DNA of 64,000 bases from Actinomycetota bacterium (GTDB lineage: Bacteria > Actinomycetota > Actinomycetes > S36-B12), in NCBI GenBank assembly GCA_030645615.1, contig JAUSNB010000054.1, positions 95,963 to 159,962 on the forward strand, read 5' to 3'. Below, in pieces: positions 25,824 through 34,532 of this stretch. The notes under the pieces are model-generated. The model was not told the origin of the DNA. It searched no databases and worked only from the letters and a program-made list of their open reading frames with translations. Position 1 is the first letter of the stretch, and every line of letters starts with the position of its first letter. A program made the position numbers and the translations under genes.

Positions 25824-25859
25824 ATGACTGCTGTGCCCCGCCGCGTCCGCGTCTCCTGA
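25824..25859 (+). CDS. Candidate leader peptide (uORF) of rsgA
   Basis: An 11-codon reading frame, MTAVPRRVRVS, starting at ATG 25824 with an AGGAG Shine-Dalgarno 9 nt upstream and closed by TGA. A TATGCT -10-like box at 25792-25797 precedes it, so it would open the rsgA mRNA about 95 nt before the rsgA start. Arg and Val density, and the Pro-Arg-Arg run, are compatible with a translation-sensing leader, but the peptide could also be spurious. Too short for standard ORF calling. Confidence 0.45.
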   Translation: MTAVPRRVRVS

Positions 25860-25954
25860 CTCCGAGGTCTCCTGACCCCTGGTCCGAGCCGGGCTCCCGC
25901 GTCCCCTCGTCTTCGCGCTGCGCTACTGCGCGCGCATTCCACCCAGGAGTCACG

Positions 25955-26998
25955 TTGACCGCTTCACTTCTCGACCTCGGCTGGCGTCCGTCGGACGTCG
26001 ACGCCGACCGCTTGCACCACCATCCCCACTCACGCCCGGCCCGAGTAACCCAGCAGCAGCGAGGTGCCTGGCTCGTCCATGACGGCTCGGAGGAGGTCCT
26101 CGCCCGCGCGCGGGGGGCCGTTCTCGATCCCGCTCCGGTCACCGGCGACTGGCTGCTCGTCAGCGGAGACGCACGCACGACGTGCTACGTGGACGAGGTC
26201 CTGCCCCGGCGCTCCACGCTCTCCCGCGCGGAGGCGGGTGGCCGAAGCCAGGAACAGGTCATCGCCGCAAATGTCGACGTGGTGGGCATCTGCGCACCTG
26301 CGGACGACGTCAACGAGCGAAGGCTCGAACGCGAGCTCACCGCCGTGTGGGCGTCAGGTGCCGTCCCGCTCGTGATCATCACCAAGGCCGACGCGGTGGA
26401 CGATCCGAAGGCGGTGGCCACGGCAGCCGCCGTCGTCTGCATCGGTGCCGACGTGGTGGCCACGTCGACGGTGTCGGGGGAGGGGCTCGACGGGGTGCGC
26501 GACCGCCTCGGTCCGGGCGTCACCCTTGCCCTGATCGGGCCGTCGGGGGTCGGGAAGAGCAGCCTGGTGAACGCTCTTGCTGGCCATGAGGTGCTCGCCA
26601 CCCAGGCCACGCGGCAGGACGGCAAGGGACGGCACACCACCACCGGGCGGCACCTGGTCCCGTTGGCCGGGGTCGGCCTGCTGCTCGACACCCCGGGCAT
26701 GCGCGAGTTCGCGCCGTGGTTCGCCGACGAGGGACTCGGCGGCACTTTCGCCGACATCGACGAGCTCGCCGCAAGCTGCCGCTTCGCCGACTGCCGTCAC
26801 GACAGCGAGCCCGGGTGCGCCGTGCTCACCGTCGCGGCCGGCGACGCGGAGATCGGCGCCCGGGTCGAGTCCTGGCGCAAGCTTCAGCGAGAACTGGCCT
26901 GGCTCGAGCGTCGGCAGGACGCTCGGCTGCGCCAGGAGGAGCGCCGGCAGTGGATCATCCGCGAGCGAGCCATGCGGCGGTCGATCCGATCGACATGA
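25955..26998 (+). CDS. rsgA: Ribosome small-subunit-dependent GTPase A
   Basis: Late 30S-assembly GTPase, 347 residues. Domains: N-terminal OB fold, circularly permuted GTPase (G4-like ITKAD before G1 GPSGVGKSSLVNAL, then the G2 region and G3 DTPGMREF) and a C-terminal zinc knuckle CRFADCRHDSEPGC. The TTG at 25955 is picked because AGGAG sits 5 nt upstream and the encoded N-terminus (LTASLLDLGW) matches the family; the frame stays open upstream without a better start. Preceded by the candidate leader peptide. Confidence 0.93.
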   Translation: MTASLLDLGWRPSDVDADRLHHHPHSRPARVTQQQRGAWLVHDGSEEVLARARGAVLDPAPVTGDWLLVSGDARTTCYVDEVLPRRSTLSRAEAGGRSQEQVIAANVDVVGICAPADDVNERRLERELTAVWASGAVPLVIITKADAVDDPKAVATAAAVVCIGADVVATSTVSGEGLDGVRDRLGPGVTLALIGPSGVGKSSLVNALAGHEVLATQATRQDGKGRHTTTGRHLVPLAGVGLLLDTPGMREFAPWFADEGLGGTFADIDELAASCRFADCRHDSEPGCAVLTVAAGDAEIGARVESWRKLQRELAWLERRQDARLRQEERRQWIIRERAMRRSIRST

Positions 26999-27025
26999 CG
27001 CTGCTCGGACGGTGACGGCCAGCAC

Positions 27026-27337
27026 CTACATGACGTCGAAGGTCTCCAGCACCTCGATGCGGCCGTTGGCCGCGAGGTGCGGGCAGCCTTGCGCGATCGC
27101 GACGGCGGCATCGAGGCTCTCGGCCGCGATGACCGAGTAACCGGACACGGCGGACGTCGCCGCGCCCACGGATCCGTCGGGCGCAACCGCGGCCGAGGCC
27201 CCCGTGGGGTTGCCCGGGTCGGCGGCCGCCTCGCCCATGCCGGCGAACCACGACGTCCAGGCCTCCATGACGGCCTTGCCTTCGTCCTCCGTCGTGGGCT
27301 CGTCGCCACCGATGTACACGAACAGGTACTTGGCCAT
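27026..27337 (-). CDS. YCII-related protein
   Basis: 103-residue single-domain YCII (dimeric alpha/beta barrel) protein beginning MAKYLFVYIGGDEP, with the GYSVIAAESLDAAVAIAQGCPHL block. Actinobacterial homologues are often next to ECF sigma factor genes, but none is near here. Function unknown. ATG 27337 has GGGAGGGA 6-7 nt upstream. Longer upstream readings on this frame are antisense to the phosphatase gene and rejected. Confidence 0.87.
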   Translation of the reverse strand: MAKYLFVYIGGDEPTTEDEGKAVMEAWTSWFAGMGEAAADPGNPTGASAAVAPDGSVGAATSAVSGYSVIAAESLDAAVAIAQGCPHLAANGRIEVLETFDVM

Positions 27338-27438
27338 GAGGGTCCCTCCCGAGGCGCCCCGGGGGCGGAGGCGCGATGCGGGGGAGCCTGCCACGGGCCA
27401 CCGACGCTGACAAGGTCCGCTGGGGCGCGCGTGGCCGG

Positions 27439-27444
27439 TAGCGT
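27439..27444 (+). promoter_or_regulatory. Putative leaderless -10 box for phosphatase gene
   Basis: TAGCGT 7 nt before the ATG at 27452. Confidence 0.4.
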
Positions 27445-27451
27445 GCCGTGC

Positions 27452-28048
27452 ATGACGGACGCCTTCACGGTGCTGGTCGTGTGTCGGGCGAACGTCTGCC
27501 GTTCCCCGGTTGCCGAGCGCCTGCTGGCCCGTTGGTCCGGCCAGATCGGGCTCGACGGCGTCGTCCGCGCGGAGTCTGCCGGGTGGGAGGCGGAACCCGG
27601 CACCGCCCGGTGCGCCCAGGGCGAGGCGTGGCTGCCTGGCCTGCTCCCCGGCGCGGCCATCGAGTTGGCGGGGGAGCACCTCGACCGCGCCGACCTCGTG
27701 CTGGCCCTGGACCGCGAGGCCAGGGCCGCGTGCGTCCGGCGCAGCACGGCATGCCGTCCGCGCCTGCTCACCGTCACCCAGGCCGGCTTCCTCGCTGACC
27801 GGCTCGGCCGCATGATCGAGACCGGCGAGCCGATCGCGGGTGCCCCCGCTGTGCCGGAGGCGCCGGCCGACCGGCTGCGCTGGCTCGTTACCGAGATGGA
27901 CGCAGCCCGCGGACTGCTCGCCGGCCGGCCCGACGACGCCGACGACATCGTCGATCGGCACGGCGTCGAGCCGCACGCCGAGGTGTTCGACGAGGTCGAC
28001 TCGGCGCTCGCGCCGCTCACGCGCGTATGGGCGGCGCTCATGGCCTGA
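27452..28048 (+). CDS. Low-molecular-weight protein-tyrosine phosphatase family protein
   Basis: 198 residues. The N-terminal VLVVCRANVCRSPVAERLL contains the CX5R phosphate loop with Cys11 and Arg17. The C-terminal DPDD-like general-acid region reads GRPDDADDIVDRH rather than the usual DP-x-x-G, and the protein is longer than a typical 150-residue enzyme, so it belongs to the extended actinobacterial branch. It stands 85 bp before the BY-kinase gene, the usual neighbour of a Wzb phosphatase that dephosphorylates Wzc-type tyrosine tails; that pairing is the main functional clue. Confidence 0.85.
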   Translation: MTDAFTVLVVCRANVCRSPVAERLLARWSGQIGLDGVVRAESAGWEAEPGTARCAQGEAWLPGLLPGAAIELAGEHLDRADLVLALDREARAACVRRSTACRPRLLTVTQAGFLADRLGRMIETGEPIAGAPAVPEAPADRLRWLVTEMDAARGLLAGRPDDADDIVDRHGVEPHAEVFDEVDSALAPLTRVWAALMA

Positions 28049-28072
28049 TGGTGGGCCGGGTGCCATCGCCAG

Positions 28073-28100
28073 TTGAGCCGAAGACACGTGGCCATATGCG
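28073..28100 (+). promoter_or_regulatory. Putative promoter of the exopolysaccharide operon
   Basis: TTGAGC at 28073-28078 and TATGCG at 28095-28100 with a 16-bp spacer, 33 bp before the BY-kinase start. A GAGAGG Shine-Dalgarno-like tract lies between. Confidence 0.45.
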
Positions 28101-28133
28101 ACACTGGGGCCTCTGAGAGGGGTCGGTGCCACC

Positions 28134-29624
28134 ATGCATGTGCGCGAGTACTTCCGGGTGGTGTCCAAGCACTGGCTCGCCATCGTGCTGATCACCGGCC
28201 TGGTCTTCGCCGCCGTCGCGGTCTACACCTTCCTCCAGCCCAAGGTCTACACGGCCACCGCGCAGATCTTCGTGTCGATCTCGACCCGCGTCCAGCCGAA
28301 CCAGGCGGGTCAGTCGTCCGTCAGCTCGTCGACGCCGTACGTGCTGCAACGGCTGACCAGCTACGTCGAGGTCGTGGGCAGTCCGCAAGTCATGCAGCCG
28401 GTCGTCGACCAGCTCGGGCTCAAGACCACCGCCGAGGGCCTCGCCGGGTCCGTGTCGGCCATCAACCCTGCCGGGACGGTGATCCTGGAGATCTCCGCGA
28501 ACGACACGAGCCCGCAGCTGGCAGCGGAGATCGCGAACGCGGTCGCCGAGAGGTTCACGGTCGTGATCCAGGATCTCGAGGCGCAGACACTGGGCAGTTC
28601 CGTCCTGGTGAAGGCCACGATGACCCGCCCCGCGGTGCCTCCCACGAGCCCGACGAGCCCGACGACGGCGCTCAATTTGGTCGTGGGCATGCTGGTCGGT
28701 CTTGCCCTCGGCGTCGGGTACGCCTTCCTTCGCGAGGCCCTGGACAACACCGTCAAGTCCCAGGACCAGCTCAACGAGATCACCGGCACGGCGAGCGTCG
28801 GCATGATCATGTTCGACCCCGATGCCAAGGACAAGCCGCTCGTCGCGCTCGACCAGCGCGCGATCAGGTCGGAGTCCTTCCGCACCATCCGCACCAACCT
28901 GCGATACGTCAACGTCGACCACCGGCCCAAGGTGTTCACCATCACGTCGGCCCTCCCAGGCGAGGGCAAGTCGACGACGGCGGTCAACCTGGCCATCACG
29001 TTCGCGCAGGCAGGCAGGCGTGTGTGCCTCGCCGAGGCGGACCTCCGCCGGCCCCAGTTGGACAAGTACCTCGGCATTGACATGGAGGTCGGGCTGACCG
29101 ACGTACTCGCGGGCGACATCCCGCTGGACGACGCGCTGGTGTCGTGGAACCGGGGGATGCTCACTGTGCTCCCTTCGGGCCGGACGCCACCCAACCCGTC
29201 CGAGATGCTCGGCTCCCGCGTCATGCGCGACGTCCTGTCGAAGCTGCGCAGCACCTTCGACATCGTCATCATCGACGCGCCGCCACTGCTGCCCGTCAGT
29301 GACGCCGCCGAGATCGCCAACGCGTCTGACGGGGCGATCCTCATCGCCCGGTGGGGCAAGACCACGCGGGAGCAACTCGCTGCTGCCGCCCTCGCGGTCA
29401 CGCAGGCCGACGGCCGGATCCTCGGGACGATCATGAACTTCGTTCCTGTCGCGCGCGGGCGGTACGGCTACCGGTACGACTACGGCTACGCCTACGGGCG
29501 CGGCTACGGCTACGGCTACGGCTACAAGGCGCGAGAGTCCACCGAGCGAACCCCGCCCGCCCCTCCGAGCGACCTGACCGAACAGTTGACGCGAAACGCC
29601 GGGGCAGGCGACGGGTCGCCCTAG
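28134..29624 (+). CDS. Polysaccharide co-polymerase / BY-kinase (Wzc-like, CpsD-type) with Tyr-rich tail
   Basis: 496-residue chain-length regulator fused to a bacterial tyrosine kinase. Wzz-type transmembrane helices lie near residues 16-36 and 181-203 around an extracellular domain; the cytoplasmic kinase has Walker A LPGEGKSTTAVNLA, Walker A' LAEADLRRP and Walker B FDIVIIDAPPLLPVSDA. The tail, residues 444-464, carries ten tyrosines alternating with glycine and aspartate, the expected autophosphorylation cluster. It opens the exopolysaccharide operon and is followed by the Wzy-like gene after 26 bp. Confidence 0.92.
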   Translation: MHVREYFRVVSKHWLAIVLITGLVFAAVAVYTFLQPKVYTATAQIFVSISTRVQPNQAGQSSVSSSTPYVLQRLTSYVEVVGSPQVMQPVVDQLGLKTTAEGLAGSVSAINPAGTVILEISANDTSPQLAAEIANAVAERFTVVIQDLEAQTLGSSVLVKATMTRPAVPPTSPTSPTTALNLVVGMLVGLALGVGYAFLREALDNTVKSQDQLNEITGTASVGMIMFDPDAKDKPLVALDQRAIRSESFRTIRTNLRYVNVDHRPKVFTITSALPGEGKSTTAVNLAITFAQAGRRVCLAEADLRRPQLDKYLGIDMEVGLTDVLAGDIPLDDALVSWNRGMLTVLPSGRTPPNPSEMLGSRVMRDVLSKLRSTFDIVIIDAPPLLPVSDAAEIANASDGAILIARWGKTTREQLAAAALAVTQADGRILGTIMNFVPVARGRYGYRYDYGYAYGRGYGYGYGYKARESTERTPPAPPSDLTEQLTRNAGAGDGSP

Positions 29625-29650
29625 TCGATGCCCACTCCGAAGGTGCCCAC

Positions 29651-30832
29651 GTGAGCCCGGAAGCACCGCGGGCCGAGGGGTCCGTGCTCCCGTCGGCCCA
29701 AGCGGCCGTCAAGGCGCGCCGCGAGCGCCCGCCGGTGTTCGCCCAGATTCTGTTTGGCCTGCTGGTCCTGTCGACGCTGCGCGCGGGCGGCGGACCGGCG
29801 AACACGTCGATCACCGACGTCGCGATGCTCATCATCATCGCCGTTTACCTCGCGCCGAACCTGCTCATCGTGAAGCCGTCCGCCGAGGTCAGCCACTACC
29901 TCGTCGGCTTCCTGCTCGTGCTCAGCGCTTACGTGGTGCTGCAGCTGCTCATGCTTGCGACGGTCGGCGGCAGCGGTCTGGTTGTTGTCAAGGATGCCTT
30001 CAGTCCGCTCTTCATGGTCGTCGCCTGCATCCTGCTCCTGCCGCACCTGACGAAGTCGGATCCGCGGCTGGCGAGGTTCGCCGTCGTGGCGTCCGCCGTC
30101 ATCCTGTCGGTCTCCCTTGCCCTGGACCCGCGGGCTCGGGCGGAAGGGACGTTCTCGAACCCCAACCTCGCGGGGGCATGGGCCGGTTGCGCTCTCGTCC
30201 TCCTGGTTGCCATGCGATACCCCAGGCGGCTGGTCCTGCGCATCCCGTTGATCCTCTTCGTGGCCGCCGCGATCTCGTGGACGGGCTCGTTCGCCGCGAT
30301 GTTCGCCGTCGCCCTGTCACTCGTCTACCTCGCGGCCGATCGGCTGGCACTGCGCCCGTGGGCGAAGGGCCTGTTGGTCGTGCTGAGCGCCGGAGTGGCT
30401 TACTCGCTGATCACCATCCTCGACGAGGCCGGCGCGCTGAACCGGTCCGAGCGGTCGTTGGATTCCCGGGTGGTGCGCTGGCTCGTGGGCCTCGACGTCT
30501 GGAGGGGCCAGCCATGGGGCATCGGTCCCGGCTCGTACGTCGCGAACGGCACGTTCGAGCGGGACGGTTCCGAGCTTCACAGCGAGTTCGTCCAGGCGCT
30601 CGTGGAGCTCGGGCCGATCGGGCTGCTGCTGCTGATCGCCATGGGAGTCGTGCTGTGGCGTGTCGGCGGCATCTGCACGCGGACCGTCATCGTGTTCATG
30701 GCGGCCATCGCCATCTGGCGCGACAGCCTGAACTTCCGCTTCCTGTGGCTCATGCTCGGGTGCGCCATCGCTGTGGACTACTGGCAAGCACGCACCGAGA
30801 AGGCGAAGGCCGACGTGGACGTGGATCCTTGA
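29651..30832 (+). CDS. O-antigen ligase / Wzy-like polysaccharide polymerase
   Basis: 393-residue polytopic membrane protein with about ten hydrophobic segments. The large periplasmic loop region (SLDSRVVRWLVGLDVWRGQPWGIGPGSYVANGTF) holds the family's conserved Arg and His-Ser (LHSEFVQALVELG) features. It probably links lipid-linked repeat units into the polymer controlled by the BY-kinase. GTG 29651 follows a spacer of 26 bp after the kinase; the frame upstream belongs to a different gene. Confidence 0.85.
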   Translation: MSPEAPRAEGSVLPSAQAAVKARRERPPVFAQILFGLLVLSTLRAGGGPANTSITDVAMLIIIAVYLAPNLLIVKPSAEVSHYLVGFLLVLSAYVVLQLLMLATVGGSGLVVVKDAFSPLFMVVACILLLPHLTKSDPRLARFAVVASAVILSVSLALDPRARAEGTFSNPNLAGAWAGCALVLLVAMRYPRRLVLRIPLILFVAAAISWTGSFAAMFAVALSLVYLAADRLALRPWAKGLLVVLSAGVAYSLITILDEAGALNRSERSLDSRVVRWLVGLDVWRGQPWGIGPGSYVANGTFERDGSELHSEFVQALVELGPIGLLLLIAMGVVLWRVGGICTRTVIVFMAAIAIWRDSLNFRFLWLMLGCAIAVDYWQARTEKAKADVDVDP

Positions 30833-31962
30833 CGTCTCCGCCACGAATCCTCATTGCCCTGCCGCAGCTCGGCCGCGGCGGCCCCGACCGGGTGATGTTC
30901 GAGGTGGCCTGCGGGCTGGCCGACCTCGGGTGGAGCGTCCACGTGGCGACGGTGGACGGCCCGGGCCAGCGGGTGCACGACCTGCCCGAAGTGGTGACCC
31001 ACTCGTTCACGCGGACGGTTCCGGTTCGGCTGGACCGGCGCTATCCCGTGCACGGCCTGGCCCGCGAACTGCGCCGGCTTCGGCCCGACGTCCTGCTGAC
31101 CACCCACCACATGAACTACGCGGCGTACGGCGCCCTGCGGCTGGTCCGGGATGCCCCGCTGTGGGCGATGCGCCCGACGACCACGACGTCGTCCCATGTC
31201 GAGGACGTCGGCAGCGAGCGGCTTCGGCACCGGATCGCGCACCGCGCGATGACCCGGATGATCGAGCGCTGCGACCTGCTCGTGGCGCAGAGCCGGGACA
31301 TGGCCGACGACGCGCGACTGCTGGGGCGCAGCGGCCCGATCGCGGTCATAGGCAACCCGGCGCCGCCGCGGCCGGTGAACGTCGTCGGCGCCGACGGACG
31401 GGACCGGGTGATCGCGTACGTGGGCCGGTTGAGTCGCGAGAAGGGACCGGACCTGCTCGTCGACGCCTTCGCGCGGGCCCAAGCGCGGGCCGATGGCTAC
31501 ACGCTGGATCTCTGGGGCGATGGGCCGATGAGGGTCCAGCTTGCCGAGCAGGCGCGCGCCCTCGGCATGTCGGGCGTCGTGCGCTTTCGTGGCACCGCGT
31601 CCGATTCGCTGGCGGCCATGGCGCATGCGGCGCTCGTCGTCGTGCCGTCGCGCTACGACGGGTTCTCGAACGTCATCATCGAGGCGCTGTCGGTCGGCAC
31701 GCCCGTGGTCGCCACCTCGTGCCCGGGTGCCGCCCGCGAGGTCATCGTCCACGAGGCGCTCGGCCGGCTCAGCCCGCCGGAGGACCCCGGTGCCCTGGGT
31801 GTCGCGATGGACGCCGCCCTCGCGGGGGAGCCCGACCACGACGCGATCGCGGCGCTCGTGCAGGAGGCATGGAATCGTGAGCGCGTGATCGAGGCCTACG
31901 ACGCGGCATTGCGAGCCCTTGCCGACCCGCCGGGCGGCACGTCGCGCCCGGGAGGGCCCTAG
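30829..31962 (+). CDS. Glycosyltransferase family 4
   Basis: 377-residue retaining glycosyltransferase (GT-B fold). Donor-binding C-terminal features: VIAYVGRLSREKGPDLLVDAF, LWGDGP, and SRYDGFSNVIIEALSVGTPVVAT with the E-x7-E-like motif. N-terminal acceptor region starts ILIALPQLGRGGPDRVMFEVA. The TTG at 30829 forms a TTGA overlap with the polymerase stop, so coupled translation is likely. Sugar specificity unknown. Confidence 0.88.
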   Translation: MTSPPRILIALPQLGRGGPDRVMFEVACGLADLGWSVHVATVDGPGQRVHDLPEVVTHSFTRTVPVRLDRRYPVHGLARELRRLRPDVLLTTHHMNYAAYGALRLVRDAPLWAMRPTTTTSSHVEDVGSERLRHRIAHRAMTRMIERCDLLVAQSRDMADDARLLGRSGPIAVIGNPAPPRPVNVVGADGRDRVIAYVGRLSREKGPDLLVDAFARAQARADGYTLDLWGDGPMRVQLAEQARALGMSGVVRFRGTASDSLAAMAHAALVVVPSRYDGFSNVIIEALSVGTPVVATSCPGAAREVIVHEALGRLSPPEDPGALGVAMDAALAGEPDHDAIAALVQEAWNRERVIEAYDAALRALADPPGGTSRPGGP

Positions 31963-31965
31963 CCC

Positions 31966-32655
31966 ATGCCGGCATGGGGGGAGGTGATCCGGGGGCGGGC
32001 GCAGCGCTGGGGGCCCCGGATGAGTCCGCGATGGCTGGACGGCCTTCAGTCGATCCTCGACACTGCCCAGACGGCTGCCTGGCTCGCCCACGAGGGCTTG
32101 GTCCCGGACCCGATGCTCGAGGACAGGGTCGCCGTGTTCGAGGCGATGGCCCGAACCGCCGAGTCCTCGCCGGGCCGGACGGTGTACCTGGAGTTCGGCG
32201 TATACCGAGGTGACAGCCTGCGCTGGTGGTCCAGTCGCCTCACGAGCGCGGATACCCGGCTCTTCGGCTTCGATACCTTCAGCGGAGTCGATGCGCCGTG
32301 GACCTGGCAGACCCACATGGCCGACTTCGACGTCGCCGGTCACGTGCCCCAGATCGACGACGCCCGGGTGGAGTTCGTTGAGGGGCTCTTCGCGGACTCC
32401 CTGCCCGGGTTCGAGTTGCCCGACCGCGACCGGCTCATCGTCGTTGTCGACAGCGACATCTACTCGTCGGCGACGACAGTCCTGACGTGGTTGGCGCCCA
32501 GGATTCGCAGCGGGGACCTCATCTACTTCGACGAGTTCAAGTTCTTCCACGACGAGCGTCGCGCGTTCGCCGAGTTCCGCGATGCCACGGGCAGGCGATG
32601 CTCCGTCCTCGCCGCGGCCGAGGGGCTGCGTTCGGTGGCCTTCGTGGCGACCTGA
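31966..32655 (+). CDS. TylF/MycF-like O-methyltransferase
   Basis: 229 residues. Motifs of the macrocin-O-methyltransferase family: YLEFGVYRGDSLRWW (SAM site), RLFGFDTFSGV, FADSLPGFELP, and the metal-binding VDSDIYSSATTVLTW plus LIYFDEFKFF. Likely methylates a sugar hydroxyl of the surface glycan. It follows the GT4 gene by 3 bp. Ends 1 bp before the convergent GT2 gene. Confidence 0.85.
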   Translation: MPAWGEVIRGRAQRWGPRMSPRWLDGLQSILDTAQTAAWLAHEGLVPDPMLEDRVAVFEAMARTAESSPGRTVYLEFGVYRGDSLRWWSSRLTSADTRLFGFDTFSGVDAPWTWQTHMADFDVAGHVPQIDDARVEFVEGLFADSLPGFELPDRDRLIVVVDSDIYSSATTVLTWLAPRIRSGDLIYFDEFKFFHDERRAFAEFRDATGRRCSVLAAAEGLRSVAFVAT

Positions 32656-32656
32656 C

Positions 32657-33745
32657 CTACAGGTCGCTGTGGAAGGGGGAGGCCGAGATCGATGCCCCCG
32701 CTCGCCTCCCGAGGATGCCCGGCGCCAGCGGCCCGAGCGCGACGACGGCGCGGGCCCGCCACCACCAGGAATCCCGCCATCGCTCGGACCCGATGACCGA
32801 GGCCCCCATCCGCAGGTAGCGCCTGGCGGTGAGCCCCTGGCCGGTCGCGGCGAACACCATCGAGCGCTTGGCGACGTCCTCCCTCAGGAAGGCGGCCCGC
32901 AGTTCCTGGCGGGTCATCCCGGCGGACTCCAGCAAGGAGTCGGAGGCCTCCAGCATCGTCACGTACTCGTCCATCAGGTGCTTCATCGACTGCGCGTTCG
33001 TGCGTGCCTTCTCGCGGTTCAGCCGATGGACCCGGTACTGGAAGAGGGGGGCATCGACGTAGACGACCTCCGACGCGACCCCCAGCAGGCGCCAGTGGAA
33101 CCACTTGTCGGGGTTCTGGATGCGCGTGCCGAGGTAGCCGCCGGTCTGCTCCCATAGCCTGCGCGGATAGCACGTGCTGGCGAAGGGCAGCGGATTGCGC
33201 ATCGAGCGCATGGCCGATGCCAGCAAGGCCGCAGCGGGGATGCGCCGCACGGGAACCCCTGCCGTGCGTGACAAGGCCTCGTCCATGGCGCCGAGGGACG
33301 CGATCGGTGCAGGCTGCTCCTCGACGTCGATGGGCTCGCCCTTCTCGTCGATCAGCGCCAACGGCGAGGTCACCACGGCTCGCTCGGCCGCCTCGGTGCC
33401 AAGTGCATTGATCACCCGTCGGTACGTCGACAACGCTCCCTGGCCCATGAGGTCGTCGGACGAGACGAGGATGACGCGCGGCGCGGAACCCAGCGCCACG
33501 GCCCGGTCCAGGTTCGGCGCGAACCCGACGTTGACGGGGTTGCGGGCGATCACGATGCGCGGATCCGCCAGCCGGGTGACGACATCGACCGATCCGTCGG
33601 TGCTGGCATTGTCGCTGACCAGGATCTCGAACGAGCCCTCGTCCTGCGCCAGGACGCTGCCCACGGTGGCACCGACGAAGGCCTCGTGATTGAACAGGGG
33701 GATGGCGATCGAGAAGAGCGGTTCCGGGCCTGGCTGCAGGCTCAC
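32657..33745 (-). CDS. Glycosyltransferase family 2
   Basis: 362 residues, inverting GT-A fold. Start FSIAIPLFNHEAFVGATVGSVL, then ILVSDNASTDGSVDVV and VSSDDLMGQGAL as the metal-binding region; the C-terminal ~100 residues are helical. GTG 33745 is chosen because it begins the GT2 core and has GGGAG upstream; the extension to 34006 overlaps the divergent nucleotidyltransferase gene. It is the only minus-strand gene in this part of the cluster, divergent from 33798 with a 52-bp spacer. Confidence 0.88.
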   Translation of the reverse strand: MSLQPGPEPLFSIAIPLFNHEAFVGATVGSVLAQDEGSFEILVSDNASTDGSVDVVTRLADPRIVIARNPVNVGFAPNLDRAVALGSAPRVILVSSDDLMGQGALSTYRRVINALGTEAAERAVVTSPLALIDEKGEPIDVEEQPAPIASLGAMDEALSRTAGVPVRRIPAAALLASAMRSMRNPLPFASTCYPRRLWEQTGGYLGTRIQNPDKWFHWRLLGVASEVVYVDAPLFQYRVHRLNREKARTNAQSMKHLMDEYVTMLEASDSLLESAGMTRQELRAAFLREDVAKRSMVFAATGQGLTARRYLRMGASVIGSERWRDSWWWRARAVVALGPLAPGILGRRAGASISASPFHSDL

Positions 33746-33785
33746 GCTCGCTCCCGTGCATCGTTGGCCGCGGACTCTCGTGCCA

Positions 33786-33791
33786 TAGCCT
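33786..33791 (+). promoter_or_regulatory. Putative leaderless -10 box for nucleotidyltransferase operon
   Basis: TAGCCT 6 nt before the ATG at 33798; TTGGCC 16 bp further upstream could be a weak -35. Confidence 0.45.
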
Positions 33792-33797
33792 AGGCCC

Positions 33798-34532
33798 ATG
33801 AGTGCGACCGTCGTCTTCCCGATGGCGGGAGACGGGCAGCGCTTCGGCGGGACCTTCAAGCCCTTCCTGCGCATCGGCGGCGAGCGCTTCATCGAGGCCG
33901 CGGCCGCACCGTTCATCGACCGCATTCCATCCGTCGGCGGGCTGGTGTTCGTCGTGCGAGCCGACCACGACGCGGAGTTCTCGGCGGCGACGGAACTCGA
34001 GCGCATCTTCGCGGGGGTCCCGCACCAGGTCGTGGTCCTGCCTGGGCCGACGGCCGGGCCGCTGGCGACAGTTCAAGGCGCGCTGGACTTCCTGCCCTCG
34101 GACCTGCCCGTCATCGCGTGCGACTGCGACCACGCGCTCGACGTCTCAGCCATCGTCGGCATTGCGGCGACCCACCCCGGCGCGGCCGCGGCCGTCCCGG
34201 TCTGGCCGGTGACTGTGGACGAGGTCGCCTCGTGGAGCGTGGCGGCTCTGGACTTCTCCGGCCGGGTGCTGCAGGTACGCGAGAAGGCGTGGCCGACGGT
34301 TCCGTCGGCGACGCGGGCGGGCGTCATCGGGTGCTACTGGCTGCGGGATCCGGGCCTGATCGCCGGCCGCCCCGAGACGGGGTTCGCGGACCTGCTCGAA
34401 GTCCTCGTCGCCCGTGGCGACGAGGTCGCGTCGGTCCGGCCCGCGTGGGCGGAGTTCTTCGGCGATCCGGCGCGCCTAGCCGAGGCGGAACGCGGCCGGG
34501 CAGCAGCGGGCACGGGCGGCCACCCCCTGTGA
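33798..34532 (+). CDS. Sugar-phosphate/phospho-acid nucleotidyltransferase family protein
   Basis: 244-residue GT-A-like NTP transferase. VVFPMAGDGQRFGG followed by KPFLRIGG is the nucleotide-binding signature loop, and CDCDHALDV the metal-binding Asp motif. The C-terminal GVIGCYWLRD and AEFFGDPARLAEAE blocks recur in the N-terminal domain of the next protein, so the two are paralogues. It starts a three-gene overlapping run (33798-37491). The activated substrate is unknown; related proteins in capsule loci make NDP-sugars or CDP-phospho-alcohols. Confidence 0.8.
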   Translation: MSATVVFPMAGDGQRFGGTFKPFLRIGGERFIEAAAAPFIDRIPSVGGLVFVVRADHDAEFSAATELERIFAGVPHQVVVLPGPTAGPLATVQGALDFLPSDLPVIACDCDHALDVSAIVGIAATHPGAAAAVPVWPVTVDEVASWSVAALDFSGRVLQVREKAWPTVPSATRAGVIGCYWLRDPGLIAGRPETGFADLLEVLVARGDEVASVRPAWAEFFGDPARLAEAERGRAAAGTGGHPL

